DNA from: Ruminococcus flavefaciens
GTDB taxonomy: Bacteria; Bacillota; Clostridia; Oscillospirales; Ruminococcaceae
Length of the DNA: 41,479 nt
Assembly (NCBI GenBank): GCA_902762855.1
Contig: CACWPR010000012.1
Location: 1 to 41,479, forward strand
Reading direction: 5' to 3'
Part shown: piece after piece, positions 1 through 8,021 of the stretch
Position numbering within the stretch: the stretch's first letter is position 1
Layout of the letters: each line of letters starts with the position of its first letter
The notes under the pieces: generated by a model
Told to the model about the DNA's origin: nothing
Databases searched by the model: none
What the model saw: only the letters and a program-made list of their open reading frames with translations
Program-made: the position numbers and the translations under genes

Positions 1-486
1 TCCGTCGGAATAGACCATATAGCTCAGAAGCTCCTGCAAAACGGACATATCGGTGAGGGTCCTGGAGTCATACTCCACAGCAACTCCGTCGGAGTTTTCG
101 TAGACCTCGGTCACATAGTCAGGAAATCCGGGAAAGTCCTCGCTGAGGACGTGGATAGTTCCCATAAGGAAGAGCTCATTGCCGGTCTCCGGGTCAGTTG
201 CCTTCCAGAGAGCAGGCTGTACATCGGTCGTATTGATGTAGTTGTTGATGTCAGCTTTATCTCCGCTGCTGTCATCGGAGGGGGCGGCAGATGTATTTTC
301 ATCATCTGATGGGGACTCTGTTGTATCTTCCTGAGTTGTCTCTTCTGTTGAGCTCTCAGCTGCATCGGCAGAAACGGTCTCAGATGAAGAGCTGCTTTCA
401 GAGGAGCTGTCAGAGCTTCCGCAGGATACAGCGGACATAGCGAGTAATGCTGCAAGAGCGGCACATATGAACTTTGTTTTTTTCAT
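1..486 (-). CDS. TraB/GumN-family lipoprotein, N-terminal part (runs off window)
   Basis: The reading frame is open from ATG at 486 down to base 1 (162 codons, no stop), so the gene is cut by the window edge. The product starts MKKTKFICAALAALLAM and has a short hydrophobic signal ending in SAVSC at Cys22, consistent with a lipoprotein, although the residue at -3 is Ala rather than Leu. Residues 23-95 are a Ser/Asp/Glu/Thr-rich spacer. From about residue 105 it reads LWKATDPETGNELFLMGTIH, then an acidic segment ending VAVEYD. This matches the start of the TraB/PrgY/GumN fold, in which GTIH and a following Glu/Asp are conserved and proposed to be metal-linked hydrolase residues. A ribosome site AAAGGA lies about 12 nt upstream. 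The family has no firm bacterial function; an extracytoplasmic role is inferred from the signal. Confidence 0.7.
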   Translation of the reverse strand, partial: MKKTKFICAALAALLAMSAVSCGSSDSSSESSSSSETVSADAAESSTEETTQEDTTESPSDDENTSAAPSDDSSGDKADINNYINTTDVQPALWKATDPETGNELFLMGTIHVLSEDFPGFPDYVTEVYENSDGVAVEYDSRTLTDMSVLQELLSYMVYSDG

Positions 487-507
487 TTCCCAATTATCCT
501 TTCATGA

Positions 508-624
508 TTTAAGGCAATACCGCACAAAGATTGTGCTGAAGATGCGCCGTGAGATTTTTCGTCAGATTGTATAGAAATTCCGCAGGCATACTGACGTATG
601 TCAAGTGTGCGGTGTTGCCTTAAA
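508..624. repeat. 117-bp palindromic repeat element (MITE-like)
   Basis: The ends are near-perfect inverted repeats of 18 bp: TTTAAGGCAATACCGCAC at 508-525 and GTGCGGTGTTGCCTTAAA at 607-624, with one mismatch or wobble. The interior has no ORF. A shorter relative with the same core (AGGCAAYACNGYACAAAGA) lies at 38515-38568, so this is a dispersed family rather than a simple terminator. It separates the divergently transcribed lipoprotein and symporter genes. It could be a non-autonomous transposable element or a REP-like processed RNA hairpin; the sequence alone does not decide. Confidence 0.7.
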
Positions 625-686
625 GTATGTATAAATTTTATCACATTCGAGCAGCAATGTCAATAAGGTTGTTAAAAAATTGTCTA

Positions 687-715
687 TTGCTATTTTCCGG
701 GAGATGTGGTATAAT
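687..715 (+). promoter_or_regulatory. Sigma-A promoter of the sodium:alanine symporter
   Basis: TTGCTA at 687-692, a 17-bp spacer and TATAAT at 710-715. Transcription would start near 722, giving a leader of about 120 nt before the ATG at 842. Confidence 0.65.
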
Positions 716-772
716 ATTCCAGTGTCCTTGCAGATGCTCAGACCATGGAGCTGTTTACTGCATATCGGGCGC

Positions 773-822
773 TCATGCCGTAATGTTCAGCTTATGCGGT
801 ATGATGTTAATGACATTTTTTT
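773..822 (+). promoter_or_regulatory. Leader hairpins before symporter gene, possible attenuator
   Basis: TCATGCCG (773-780) can pair with CGGTATGA (797-804), and a small ATGT/ACAT hairpin then runs into seven T residues at 816-822. The two structures overlap slightly, which would suit an attenuator, but the stems are weak and nothing identifies a ligand. Confidence 0.25.
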
Positions 823-841
823 GTTGACAAGGAGTATCATA

Positions 842-2266
842 ATGGAGAGTTTTGAAAATATAGTATCGGTCATTGACGAGCAGCTATGGGGCATTCCTCT
901 CATAGTACTCATCTTTGCCTGCGGAGTACTTCTGACAGTAAGGCTCCGTGGACTGCAGGTCCATAAGCTGGGCAAGGCTCTGAAGTATATGCTGAAGGAG
1001 GAAGAGGAGGGACACGGTGACGTCTCAGGCTTCGCTGCCCTGTGTACGGCGCTTTCTGCAACAGTCGGTACTGGAAATATCGTAGGAGTTGCCACTGCTC
1101 TTGCTGCCGGAGGAGCCGGAGCGCTCTTCTGGATGGAAGTCGCCGCATTCTTCGGAATGGCTACCAAATACGCAGAAGGCCTTCTTGCTGTAAAGTACCG
1201 TGTTACTGACGGCAGGGGAAATATCCTGGGAGGACCATTTTACTATATCGAAAACGGACTGGGACCGAAGTGGAAGTGGCTGGCTAAGTTCTTTGCTGTA
1301 TTCGGACTTCTTGCCGGAGTTATGGGAATAGGTACCATAACCCAGATAAACGGCATAACCTCCGCAGCAAATGACTTCTTTGACCCGGACAGAGTGAATA
1401 CGTTGTCTATCATCGGCAGGGAGTATACGCTCACCACCATTATTTCCGGAGCTCTCATCACTCTATTTGCTGCACTCATCATAATCGGCGGCATCAAGCG
1501 TATTGCCACGGTTTCACAGGTCATAGTACCTGCCATGATAGTCCTTTACATATCGAGCTGCCTTATAATAATAGTATGCCACATAACTGAGATACCTGCC
1601 GCTGTAGCAGAGATAGTAAGCAGCGCCTTCGGACTTCGTCCCATAGCAGGCGGAGCAGCAGGCTGGGCAGTAGTATCCGTATCCATGAAGAGCGGAGTTG
1701 CAAGAGGCATCTTCTCCAACGAGGCCGGACTCGGCTCTGCACCTATCGCAGCCGCAGCCGCTAAGACAAAGGAGCCTGTAAGACAGGGACTCGTTACCAT
1801 GACAGGCACATTTATCGACACTATAATCGTCTGCACCATGACAGGACTTTCCATAGTAATGGCAGGAAGTCACGAGAAGGAGGGGCTGGAGGGCGTCTCC
1901 ATAACCAATGACGCTTTCAGCTACGGACTGCCCTTCCCTGAGCGTGTTTCTGCATTCATACTCATGGTCTGCCTGACTGTATTTGCATTTACCACCATAC
2001 TTGGCTGGAACTACTACTCCGAGCGCTGCCTTTCCTATCTGACAGGCTCAAATCATGTGATAGCAAAGATATACCGCATAGTGTACGTTATCGCAATTTT
2101 TGCCGGTCCTTACCTGACTGTGGGCATAGTATGGATACTGGCAGACATATTCAACGGACTTATGGCCATACCTAACGTTATCGCACTGATACTGCTTTCC
2201 GGAGTAGTCTCTGCGGAGACCGCTTCGTACATAAAGAGACTGAAGTCCGGAGAAATAAAGGACTGA
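842..2266 (+). CDS. Sodium:alanine symporter (AGCS family)
   Basis: The 474-residue multi-pass membrane protein belongs to the alanine or glycine:cation symporter family, which imports small neutral amino acids with Na+. The hallmark GTGNIVGVATAL segment, the following AAGGAGALFWME block and KYAEG lie in the first third, and the signature EAGLGSAPIAAAA is in the middle. Length matches the family (about 450-500). The open frame extends upstream to 680, but the promoter -10 box at 710 and the ribosome site AAGGAG at 829-834, 7 nt before ATG 842, decide for this start. It is monocistronic: a hairpin and a new consensus promoter follow. Substrate specificity cannot be read from the sequence. Confidence 0.93.
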   Translation: MESFENIVSVIDEQLWGIPLIVLIFACGVLLTVRLRGLQVHKLGKALKYMLKEEEEGHGDVSGFAALCTALSATVGTGNIVGVATALAAGGAGALFWMEVAAFFGMATKYAEGLLAVKYRVTDGRGNILGGPFYYIENGLGPKWKWLAKFFAVFGLLAGVMGIGTITQINGITSAANDFFDPDRVNTLSIIGREYTLTTIISGALITLFAALIIIGGIKRIATVSQVIVPAMIVLYISSCLIIIVCHITEIPAAVAEIVSSAFGLRPIAGGAAGWAVVSVSMKSGVARGIFSNEAGLGSAPIAAAAAKTKEPVRQGLVTMTGTFIDTIIVCTMTGLSIVMAGSHEKEGLEGVSITNDAFSYGLPFPERVSAFILMVCLTVFAFTTILGWNYYSERCLSYLTGSNHVIAKIYRIVYVIAIFAGPYLTVGIVWILADIFNGLMAIPNVIALILLSGVVSAETASYIKRLKSGEIKD

Positions 2267-2274
2267 CTGTTCAG

Positions 2275-2313
2275 CCGCTCCCCTGAGATACAAGAGAAAA
2301 ATGCTCCGGGGAG
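2275..2313 (+). terminator. Weak hairpin terminator after symporter gene
   Basis: GCTCCCC and GGGGAGC form a 7-bp stem around a long loop just after the stop codon. There is no T-run, so termination may be inefficient; a new promoter follows at 2329. Confidence 0.3.
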
Positions 2314-2328
2314 CAGCTTGTGTATCGG

Positions 2329-2357
2329 TTGACAAAATGCTGCTGATATACTATAAT
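2329..2357 (+). promoter_or_regulatory. Perfect-consensus sigma-A promoter
   Basis: TTGACA at 2329-2334, a 17-bp spacer and TATAAT at 2352-2357, an exact match to the consensus. It drives the 794-residue membrane protein and rules out a translation start at 2301. Confidence 0.85.
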
Positions 2358-2387
2358 AAGATTATATGTATCATATGGAGGGAATTG

Positions 2388-4772
2388 ATGAATACTGCAC
2401 TATTTCTGACTATGCTGATAGTCACGACGGCTGCTGATGCCGTTTTTTTGCGTGAGATAAATGCTGCTGTAAAGCGAAGAAAGCTGACGGCAAATGAAAA
2501 GACCCTCGGCAGTCTTGTCAGGGGGATAACCGTGTTCCTTGCTGTTGTAGGCATATCCGACGGTATCGGACTTATCGAGTTCGGAGTTTATCGTGGAGCT
2601 TTCCTCTTCCTTGGACTTGTCACAGGAGTCTCTTTTCTGCTCTGCGAGGTCTGCAAAAGCCGCAGACATCCGCTGTTTTCACTGGCAGTAAAGACTATGA
2701 TGACAGCCGCAGTGCTGGAGGTAACGCTGTTCAATCTGCCGGTCTACAGGCTCTGGGGCGGGAATTATCCTGCAATGGAGTTCAAGGCTGCAAGGTTCGC
2801 TGCTGATTCCGGTGTCAGATACCGGGAAAAGAACGACGATATAGCTGTTTTCGGCTCCAACGGAGTGGAGTTCACCCTTGAAGGCATAAATGAAGAGGTA
2901 GCCAATGTTTTTGTTGACCTCTCCTTCGACGGCGGCACCAGAGGTGCCATGATGTACGTTGATGCCATGGACGAGACACAGACCTCAGTTTACAGAGTGG
3001 ATGTTGCCAATACAAAGGTCTCGATGAACAGGTGGGGCTCACAATTCGCAGACCTTCAGCTTTCCGGCAAGGTCAGCAACCTGAGGATAAGGATAGTCCC
3101 CATGAATAACGGAATAGTGTACATCCGCAGCATATCGCTGAATTCACCGCCGCCGATGGATATTTCCTGGCTGCGTTTCCTGCTGATAGTAACGCTGGTA
3201 TGCTTTATACACTCGGTCATAAACGGCCGGACGCTCCAGCTTGGCTACAGCCGGACAAAGAAGCTCTGCCGCATATCGGCTGCCTGCATAACTCTCATAG
3301 CCTGCGCTGCGGCGATAGGAGCATCAACATATAAGCTCTGCGACCAGAAATGGTCAGACGTCCTGAAACAGGAGACCGGCAATCAGATGTCCCAGGAGCT
3401 TGTTGAAGCCTTTGAGCACGGCAGCACCAGCCTTCTGGAGGAGCCTGCCGAGGAGCTGAAAGCCTTCGATGACCCCTATGACCGCCGGCTGAGGGAGTCA
3501 CAGGGACTTGACATACGCTGGGACCATGTATATTACAACGGACATTACTACTCCTACTATGGCATAGCTCCGGTAATACTGGTGTTCATGCCATATCACC
3601 TTATGACAGGCTATTTTCTCCCCGATGCGGCTGCAATAATGCTGTTTGCGGTCATAGGTATCATCGGACTGAGCTGCCTGTTCATGAAGTACATAGAGAA
3701 ATACTTCCCGGAGGCTCCGGCCGGATTCGTGATAATAGCACTTGTGATACTCCAGACCGTCAGCGGCATCTGGTTCAGCGTAGGACGTCCGCTGTTCTAC
3801 GAGGTGGCTATAGCTGCCGGATTCGCAGCTTTGACCTGGGCGGTATACTTTCTGCTCTCTTCGGGAGTTATCGGCAAGGAGCGTCCTTCCCTGGTGAAAA
3901 CTGCCATATCCTCACTGCTCTTTGCAGTTGCGGTCCTTTCCCGTCCTACACTGGTGCTCTACTGCATCTGTGCAGCAGCATTTATGTTAGCGGCACTTCC
4001 CAGAGCCGCCGGAAGAAAGGGACACAGGAAGGACACAAAGCTGTTCAATGCAGCCGGAGTAAGGTATCTGCTCTGTGCGATAGTCCCTATGGCCTGCCTC
4101 GGACTTTGTCAGATGTGGTACAACTACGACCGTTTCGGCTCTCCCTTTGAGTTCGGCATACAGTACTCACTGACTATCAACGACTTCACCAGGACCCGGT
4201 TCCACTGGCAGCTCTCGCTGATAGCGTTATATAACTACCTGTTCAATACTCCGGTCATAACACCGGTGTACCCAATAGTTTCAACAAGATTCCAGTTTAT
4301 GAACGTTGGAGGATTCTTCTATGAGGACTTCGACTCCACGATGAACTCCTCCGGACTCTTCTTCCTTGCACTGCCAATGTTCGCATATTTCCTTGCAGGC
4401 AGAGCGCTCAGGAAGTTCCCGGACCGCAGGACAAGGCTCAGCAAAGTGGCCTATATCGGCATACCCTGCGTGGTGATACCCTTTGTTATAATCGCCTCCG
4501 TTTGGGAGAGCGGCTATGCAGTACGCTACATGGCAGACTTTGCATGGCAGTCACTGCTCGGAGCCTTTGCAGTAATATTCCTGCTCTATGCTAAAAACGG
4601 CAATCAGCAGGTCAGAAAGCTGGTAAGGATATTCATGTGCTTCTCTCTGGTGTGGACTCTCTTCATCGCCGGAGTCCAGGATGTCAACCACCTGTTCCGT
4701 TTCACTGACGGACACTGGGACTTCCCGGAGATAGCCTACGATGTTGAACAGTTCTTCGCAATATGGAAATAA
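2388..4772 (+). CDS. Large multi-pass membrane protein, possible GT-C-type glycosyltransferase
   Basis: The 794-residue protein is not confidently recognised. About four N-terminal membrane segments are followed by an extracytoplasmic beta-rich region (about residues 125-255, resembling a carbohydrate-binding fold only in general character), another membrane segment, and from about residue 310 a loop reading AFDDPYDRRLRESQG then WDHVYYNGHYYSYYG. At least eight further membrane segments follow. An acidic loop after an early membrane helix followed by many helices is the layout of GT-C polyprenyl-phosphate-sugar glycosyltransferases, so a role in surface glycan transfer is possible but unproven. 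ATG 2388 is preceded by GGAGGG (2377-2382) and lies about 30 nt after the -10 box. The gene is monocistronic and ends at a bidirectional terminator. Confidence 0.75.
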   Translation: MNTALFLTMLIVTTAADAVFLREINAAVKRRKLTANEKTLGSLVRGITVFLAVVGISDGIGLIEFGVYRGAFLFLGLVTGVSFLLCEVCKSRRHPLFSLAVKTMMTAAVLEVTLFNLPVYRLWGGNYPAMEFKAARFAADSGVRYREKNDDIAVFGSNGVEFTLEGINEEVANVFVDLSFDGGTRGAMMYVDAMDETQTSVYRVDVANTKVSMNRWGSQFADLQLSGKVSNLRIRIVPMNNGIVYIRSISLNSPPPMDISWLRFLLIVTLVCFIHSVINGRTLQLGYSRTKKLCRISAACITLIACAAAIGASTYKLCDQKWSDVLKQETGNQMSQELVEAFEHGSTSLLEEPAEELKAFDDPYDRRLRESQGLDIRWDHVYYNGHYYSYYGIAPVILVFMPYHLMTGYFLPDAAAIMLFAVIGIIGLSCLFMKYIEKYFPEAPAGFVIIALVILQTVSGIWFSVGRPLFYEVAIAAGFAALTWAVYFLLSSGVIGKERPSLVKTAISSLLFAVAVLSRPTLVLYCICAAAFMLAALPRAAGRKGHRKDTKLFNAAGVRYLLCAIVPMACLGLCQMWYNYDRFGSPFEFGIQYSLTINDFTRTRFHWQLSLIALYNYLFNTPVITPVYPIVSTRFQFMNVGGFFYEDFDSTMNSSGLFFLALPMFAYFLAGRALRKFPDRRTRLSKVAYIGIPCVVIPFVIIASVWESGYAVRYMADFAWQSLLGAFAVIFLLYAKNGNQQVRKLVRIFMCFSLVWTLFIAGVQDVNHLFRFTDGHWDFPEIAYDVEQFFAIWK

Positions 4773-4773
4773 G

Positions 4774-4803
4774 AAAAAGGACGCCTTGACGGCGTCCTTT
4801 TTG
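4774..4803. terminator. Bidirectional rho-independent terminator
   Basis: GGACGCC (4779-4785) and GGCGTCC (4791-4797) form a perfect stem flanked by A5 on the left and T6 on the right. It lies between two converging genes and can serve both strands. Confidence 0.9.
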
Positions 4804-6009
4804 TCAGTTTTGCAATTTTATATAATCCTTGGATACATAGCCGTAGCCGCTCTTGTAGATTATCTTGTACCAGTTTCCGTCAGTTCCGACTATCTCGACG
4901 GTGCTGTCTTTGGGGAGCGTACCGATGATGTCATCCGAAGAGGAGGGTCCTTTGCGGACGTTCAGGTCTGTTTCCTTGGTATTGACCTTGCCGGTCTTAT
5001 GAGTATCGGGAGAGACGGTTGTTGGTGCGGTAGTAGTCTGGGAATTTTTGCCGGATGAAACTATGAGAGGTATCCTTGAACCCTCATTTACCTTTGTTCC
5101 GGGAGCTGTTCCCTGGTCTATCACAACACCCTCTGCAATGGTGGCGCTTTCTTCGTATGTCGTAGTTGCGAATAGGTTGTTGTATTCCAGTATTTTGACA
5201 GCGTCCTCCAGGCTGAGACCTCTGAGATTGGGGACCTCAATTGATTTTACCTCTGACTTGCCCTGTGAGACTGTGAGAACGATGACGGTTCCCTCATCTA
5301 CCTCTGTACCGGCAGGTTCGCTCTGGGAAATGACCACATTTTCGCTGATAGTATCACTGAACTGGAACTCTATCCTGCTGCCCAGACCTGCCTGACGGAG
5401 CGTAGACTCGGCGGAGCGGTAGTCTGAGCCACGGAGTTCAGGGACTATGACCTTTTCATCCTCTGACGGCTTATTGGTGACGGTCTCTTCGCCTGCGGAA
5501 GGCCTTTCTGTAATATACTCCGCATCTGACGAGGAGTCTGTGTTACTTGATGACTTTTTGCCTGAACCGCCTGAGTCACTGGAGTTAACATACATAAGTA
5601 TACCCACACCGATAAGAGCGATTATCAGGAGGATTATTATGATAATGAGCACAGTGACTCCCGGACTGCCCTTGTCGTCGTTGTTTTTACGTCCGCCGTT
5701 CATTCCGTTCTGCGGAGGTATGTACTGCGGAGGAGGGGGAGTGTATGCTGGCTGCTGGTACATCTGCTGCTGGTAACCCTGCTGCGGAGCTCTTTGCTGT
5801 TGAGGGTAGACAGGCTGCTGATAGTTCTGCTGAGGCGGTCTCTGCTGCTGATATATCGGCTGCTGGCGGACCTGCTGAGGTGGTCTTTGCTGCTGAAGAT
5901 TTTGCTGAGGACGTCCCGGAGCCGGGTCGCCTGCATAAACAGTCTGGTCATTCTGACTTCCTGTCTTATAGAGGATAGTTTTTTCGTTGTCGTTCATACC
6001 GTTGGGCAT
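4804..6009 (-). CDS. Membrane-anchored PASTA and SH3 domain protein
   Basis: The 401-residue protein has four parts. Residues 1-115 are cytoplasmic, made of Gln/Pro/Tyr-rich low-complexity repeats such as QQRPPQQ. Residues 118-141 are one membrane helix. Two PASTA domains follow outside the cell (about 188-249 and 258-319, each starting VPxLRG and ending in a G-T-x-V-x-x-G turn). A bacterial SH3 domain closes the protein (about 344-401, with LNVRKGPS). PASTA domains bind peptidoglycan or beta-lactam-like ligands, and SH3 domains often bind cell wall. The gene lies 16 nt downstream of a transmembrane Ser/Thr kinase that lacks PASTA domains, so it is plausibly that kinase's sensor or substrate. 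GGGAGG eight bases before ATG 6009 supports this start; an in-frame ATG four codons later is possible. Confidence 0.88.
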   Translation of the reverse strand: MPNGMNDNEKTILYKTGSQNDQTVYAGDPAPGRPQQNLQQQRPPQQVRQQPIYQQQRPPQQNYQQPVYPQQQRAPQQGYQQQMYQQPAYTPPPPQYIPPQNGMNGGRKNNDDKGSPGVTVLIIIIILLIIALIGVGILMYVNSSDSGGSGKKSSSNTDSSSDAEYITERPSAGEETVTNKPSEDEKVIVPELRGSDYRSAESTLRQAGLGSRIEFQFSDTISENVVISQSEPAGTEVDEGTVIVLTVSQGKSEVKSIEVPNLRGLSLEDAVKILEYNNLFATTTYEESATIAEGVVIDQGTAPGTKVNEGSRIPLIVSSGKNSQTTTAPTTVSPDTHKTGKVNTKETDLNVRKGPSSSDDIIGTLPKDSTVEIVGTDGNWYKIIYKSGYGYVSKDYIKLQN

Positions 6010-6025
6010 GGCCTTGACCTCCCTT

Positions 6026-7795
6026 TCAGTCTGTGACTTTTATTTTCTTAGTGAATTTTATCTCGCCGTTGTATATCCAGTTTATAGTAGCGGTGCCGGT
6101 GGAATGGATCTTGTAGTTCTCTCCGCCGTTTTCCTCATATATGCTGATTATATCCGGGTCTGCCGACCTCATTACTACCTGGTCCTGGAACGGGCCGTCG
6201 TTAGTTACATTCACCTGTATTTCCTTGTAGACACCTTTTTCGCTGCCGTAGAATACCACCTTGCAGACAGCGTCCCTGCCCAGGTATCTTTCGGCATTGA
6301 AGGTGATGCGGTAGCTGTCGCCGTCTTTTTTCGCAGAGACCTTCAGGTCCTCCGGAGTGTCCCACTGGAGCTCCTCATCTGCGTCGTCATTTACAGTTAT
6401 CACAAGCTGGTCATTGAGGGCATATAGGGTGGAATTCATGGAGTAGCCGGTCTGGAGCTGGACGTCATTCTCTGCTCCGTGACGGCTTATGGTATCCGGA
6501 AAGGTGACGTCGGTTATCTCGATGTCCTCATAAAGTCCTATAGACAGGCTGTCGAGATTTGCGTCGAGCTCTGTTATAGGCATCGGGCCTGTGCTGCTGT
6601 CATTATCTGACGAGCTGCTGCGTGAGAGCAGGAATATGGTGAGTCCCACTGCCGCAGCGGCTAAGATTAGCAGCAGCACGGCAAATATGGGGACCGGATT
6701 TATGCTGGACTCAGCTTTTTCCACAGTCCTTTTCCGTGGTTTGTTTCCGGAGGACTTTGTTTCTGAGCGGTCTCCGGACTGTGCTGCAAGAGCGGCAAAG
6801 GGGTTGACCGGGGGCAAAGGGCGGTCCTGTTCGAGCAGAACAGTTGCCTGACTCCGGGTAGTTTCTGAGGAAACAGGAGAATTCCCGGCACCGGAAAGGT
6901 CTTTCAGAAACTGGTCCATGGACTTGTATCTGTTGACTGTATTGTATGCACAGGCTTTGAGTATCACCTTTGCAAATCCCGGAGAGGCATTTGAAGGCGG
7001 CGGCAGGGGAGCGCCGTTCATACGCTTGTCGATAGCGTCGCTGAGCTGCATTTCCTTTTCAAAGGGCATATACATATCGTTCATCATCTGGTAAAGACTG
7101 ATGCCGAAGGAGTATATGTCTGCCTGGCTGTTGTACCGTGCGTACTGGCTGGACCTTGCGAAATACACCTCAGGTGCGAGGTAGCCGTTTGTGCCGGCAA
7201 AGGTCCCGGACTCACTGGTCCGCTTTGAGATATTGAAATCTCCCAGCTTGTAGGTGCCGTCCTGGCTGACGAAGAAATTGCCTGGCTTTACGTCACGGTG
7301 GATTATGTTCTGGTCGTGAGCGGCTTTAAGTCCTGCGCCTATGTCGGCGGCCAGCTTGCGGACGTTCTTTTCCGAAAGGTCGAACTTTCGGGTCTTGAGC
7401 AGGTCAGAGACTCCCGTCAGGTACTCCATGCGGATGAGGAAGTAGTAGCCGGCGAATTTGCCGTCAATGGAGAACTCCCTGACCATTTCGTCCTGATATG
7501 CCACTATATTCGGGCAATTTCTGAGACTGAACATTATGTTGGACTCATTTATAGCAAGCTGACGTCTTTCCTCCACGGCACGTCTCCTGCGCTCTTCGTC
7601 GGGGTAGATGTCGTCAGGAGGGACCAGCGGCTCTATTTTCATAGCTGAAACGTCTGTACGGCTCATGCGCTTTGCAGTCACACGGTATACAGCACTGTAG
7701 GCTCCGGAGCCTATTTTCTCCTGGATGTACCAGTTGTCCCAGAGCGGCTGCTTTATCTGCCGTATAACTTCTGCGATGAGTTCGCTGTTTGCCAT
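6026..7795 (-). CDS. Transmembrane Hanks-type Ser/Thr protein kinase without PASTA domains
   Basis: The 589-residue kinase has a glycine loop IGSGAYSAVY (28-37), the ATP-binding Lys53 in AMKIE, Glu84, catalytic HRDVKPGN (166-173) and APE (207-209). The metal-binding motif reads DFN (186-188) instead of DFG. A Ser/Pro/basic linker leads to a membrane helix at about 367-390 and a 200-residue extracellular domain that is beta-rich and not recognised. Firmicute PrkC/StkP kinases normally carry extracellular PASTA domains on the same chain; here those are on the next gene. Start ATG 7795 has AAGGAG upstream. The unit is transcribed from a consensus promoter at 7856-7884. No PP2C phosphatase lies nearby in the window. 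Activity is likely since all catalytic residues are present. Confidence 0.92.
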   Translation of the reverse strand: MANSELIAEVIRQIKQPLWDNWYIQEKIGSGAYSAVYRVTAKRMSRTDVSAMKIEPLVPPDDIYPDEERRRRAVEERRQLAINESNIMFSLRNCPNIVAYQDEMVREFSIDGKFAGYYFLIRMEYLTGVSDLLKTRKFDLSEKNVRKLAADIGAGLKAAHDQNIIHRDVKPGNFFVSQDGTYKLGDFNISKRTSESGTFAGTNGYLAPEVYFARSSQYARYNSQADIYSFGISLYQMMNDMYMPFEKEMQLSDAIDKRMNGAPLPPPSNASPGFAKVILKACAYNTVNRYKSMDQFLKDLSGAGNSPVSSETTRSQATVLLEQDRPLPPVNPFAALAAQSGDRSETKSSGNKPRKRTVEKAESSINPVPIFAVLLLILAAAAVGLTIFLLSRSSSSDNDSSTGPMPITELDANLDSLSIGLYEDIEITDVTFPDTISRHGAENDVQLQTGYSMNSTLYALNDQLVITVNDDADEELQWDTPEDLKVSAKKDGDSYRITFNAERYLGRDAVCKVVFYGSEKGVYKEIQVNVTNDGPFQDQVVMRSADPDIISIYEENGGENYKIHSTGTATINWIYNGEIKFTKKIKVTD

Positions 7796-7829
7796 TTGCC
7801 GCCACTCCTTCTGAGAAAAATAGATAAGC

Positions 7830-7845
7830 CGGAGAAAGGTCTCCG
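7830..7845 (-). promoter_or_regulatory. Perfect 6-bp inverted repeat at kinase transcription start
   Basis: CGGAGA, a 4-nt spacer and TCTCCG fall about 11 bp downstream of the -10 box of the kinase promoter. This could be an operator or a 5'-end RNA hairpin; only the palindrome is seen. Confidence 0.3.
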
Positions 7846-7855
7846 ATATACTATA

Positions 7856-7884
7856 ATAATAGCAATATTCAGCAATTTTGTCAA
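7856..7884 (-). promoter_or_regulatory. Sigma-A promoter of the kinase-PASTA operon
   Basis: On the minus strand TTGACA (7884-7879), a 17-bp spacer and TATTAT (7861-7856). Start of transcription is expected near 7848, about 50 nt before the kinase ATG. Confidence 0.75.
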
Positions 7885-7972
7885 GTAAAAACAGTTATAC
7901 GCACCTGAATGGCCGGAAATGTGAAAGTTTATGGAAAAATCCGGCTTAGATGTAGCTTTTTTCGCCGGAATG

Positions 7973-7981
7973 TGTTATAAT
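7973..7981 (+). promoter_or_regulatory. Extended -10 promoter of the cysteine desulfurase-thiI unit
   Basis: TGTTATAAT is an extended -10 element (TGnTATAAT). No good -35 hexamer stands 16-18 bp upstream, as is usual for extended -10 promoters. The predicted start point, about 7988, argues against translation from ATG 7989. Confidence 0.55.
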
Positions 7982-8021
7982 ATATTTTATGCTGAAAAAT
8001 TTAATGGATTGGTTTGATGAT

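Noticed and set aside
680..841. N-terminal extension of the symporter starting at 680
   Set aside because: The -10 promoter box at 710 lies inside it, and a good ribosome site precedes ATG 842, which is the family start.
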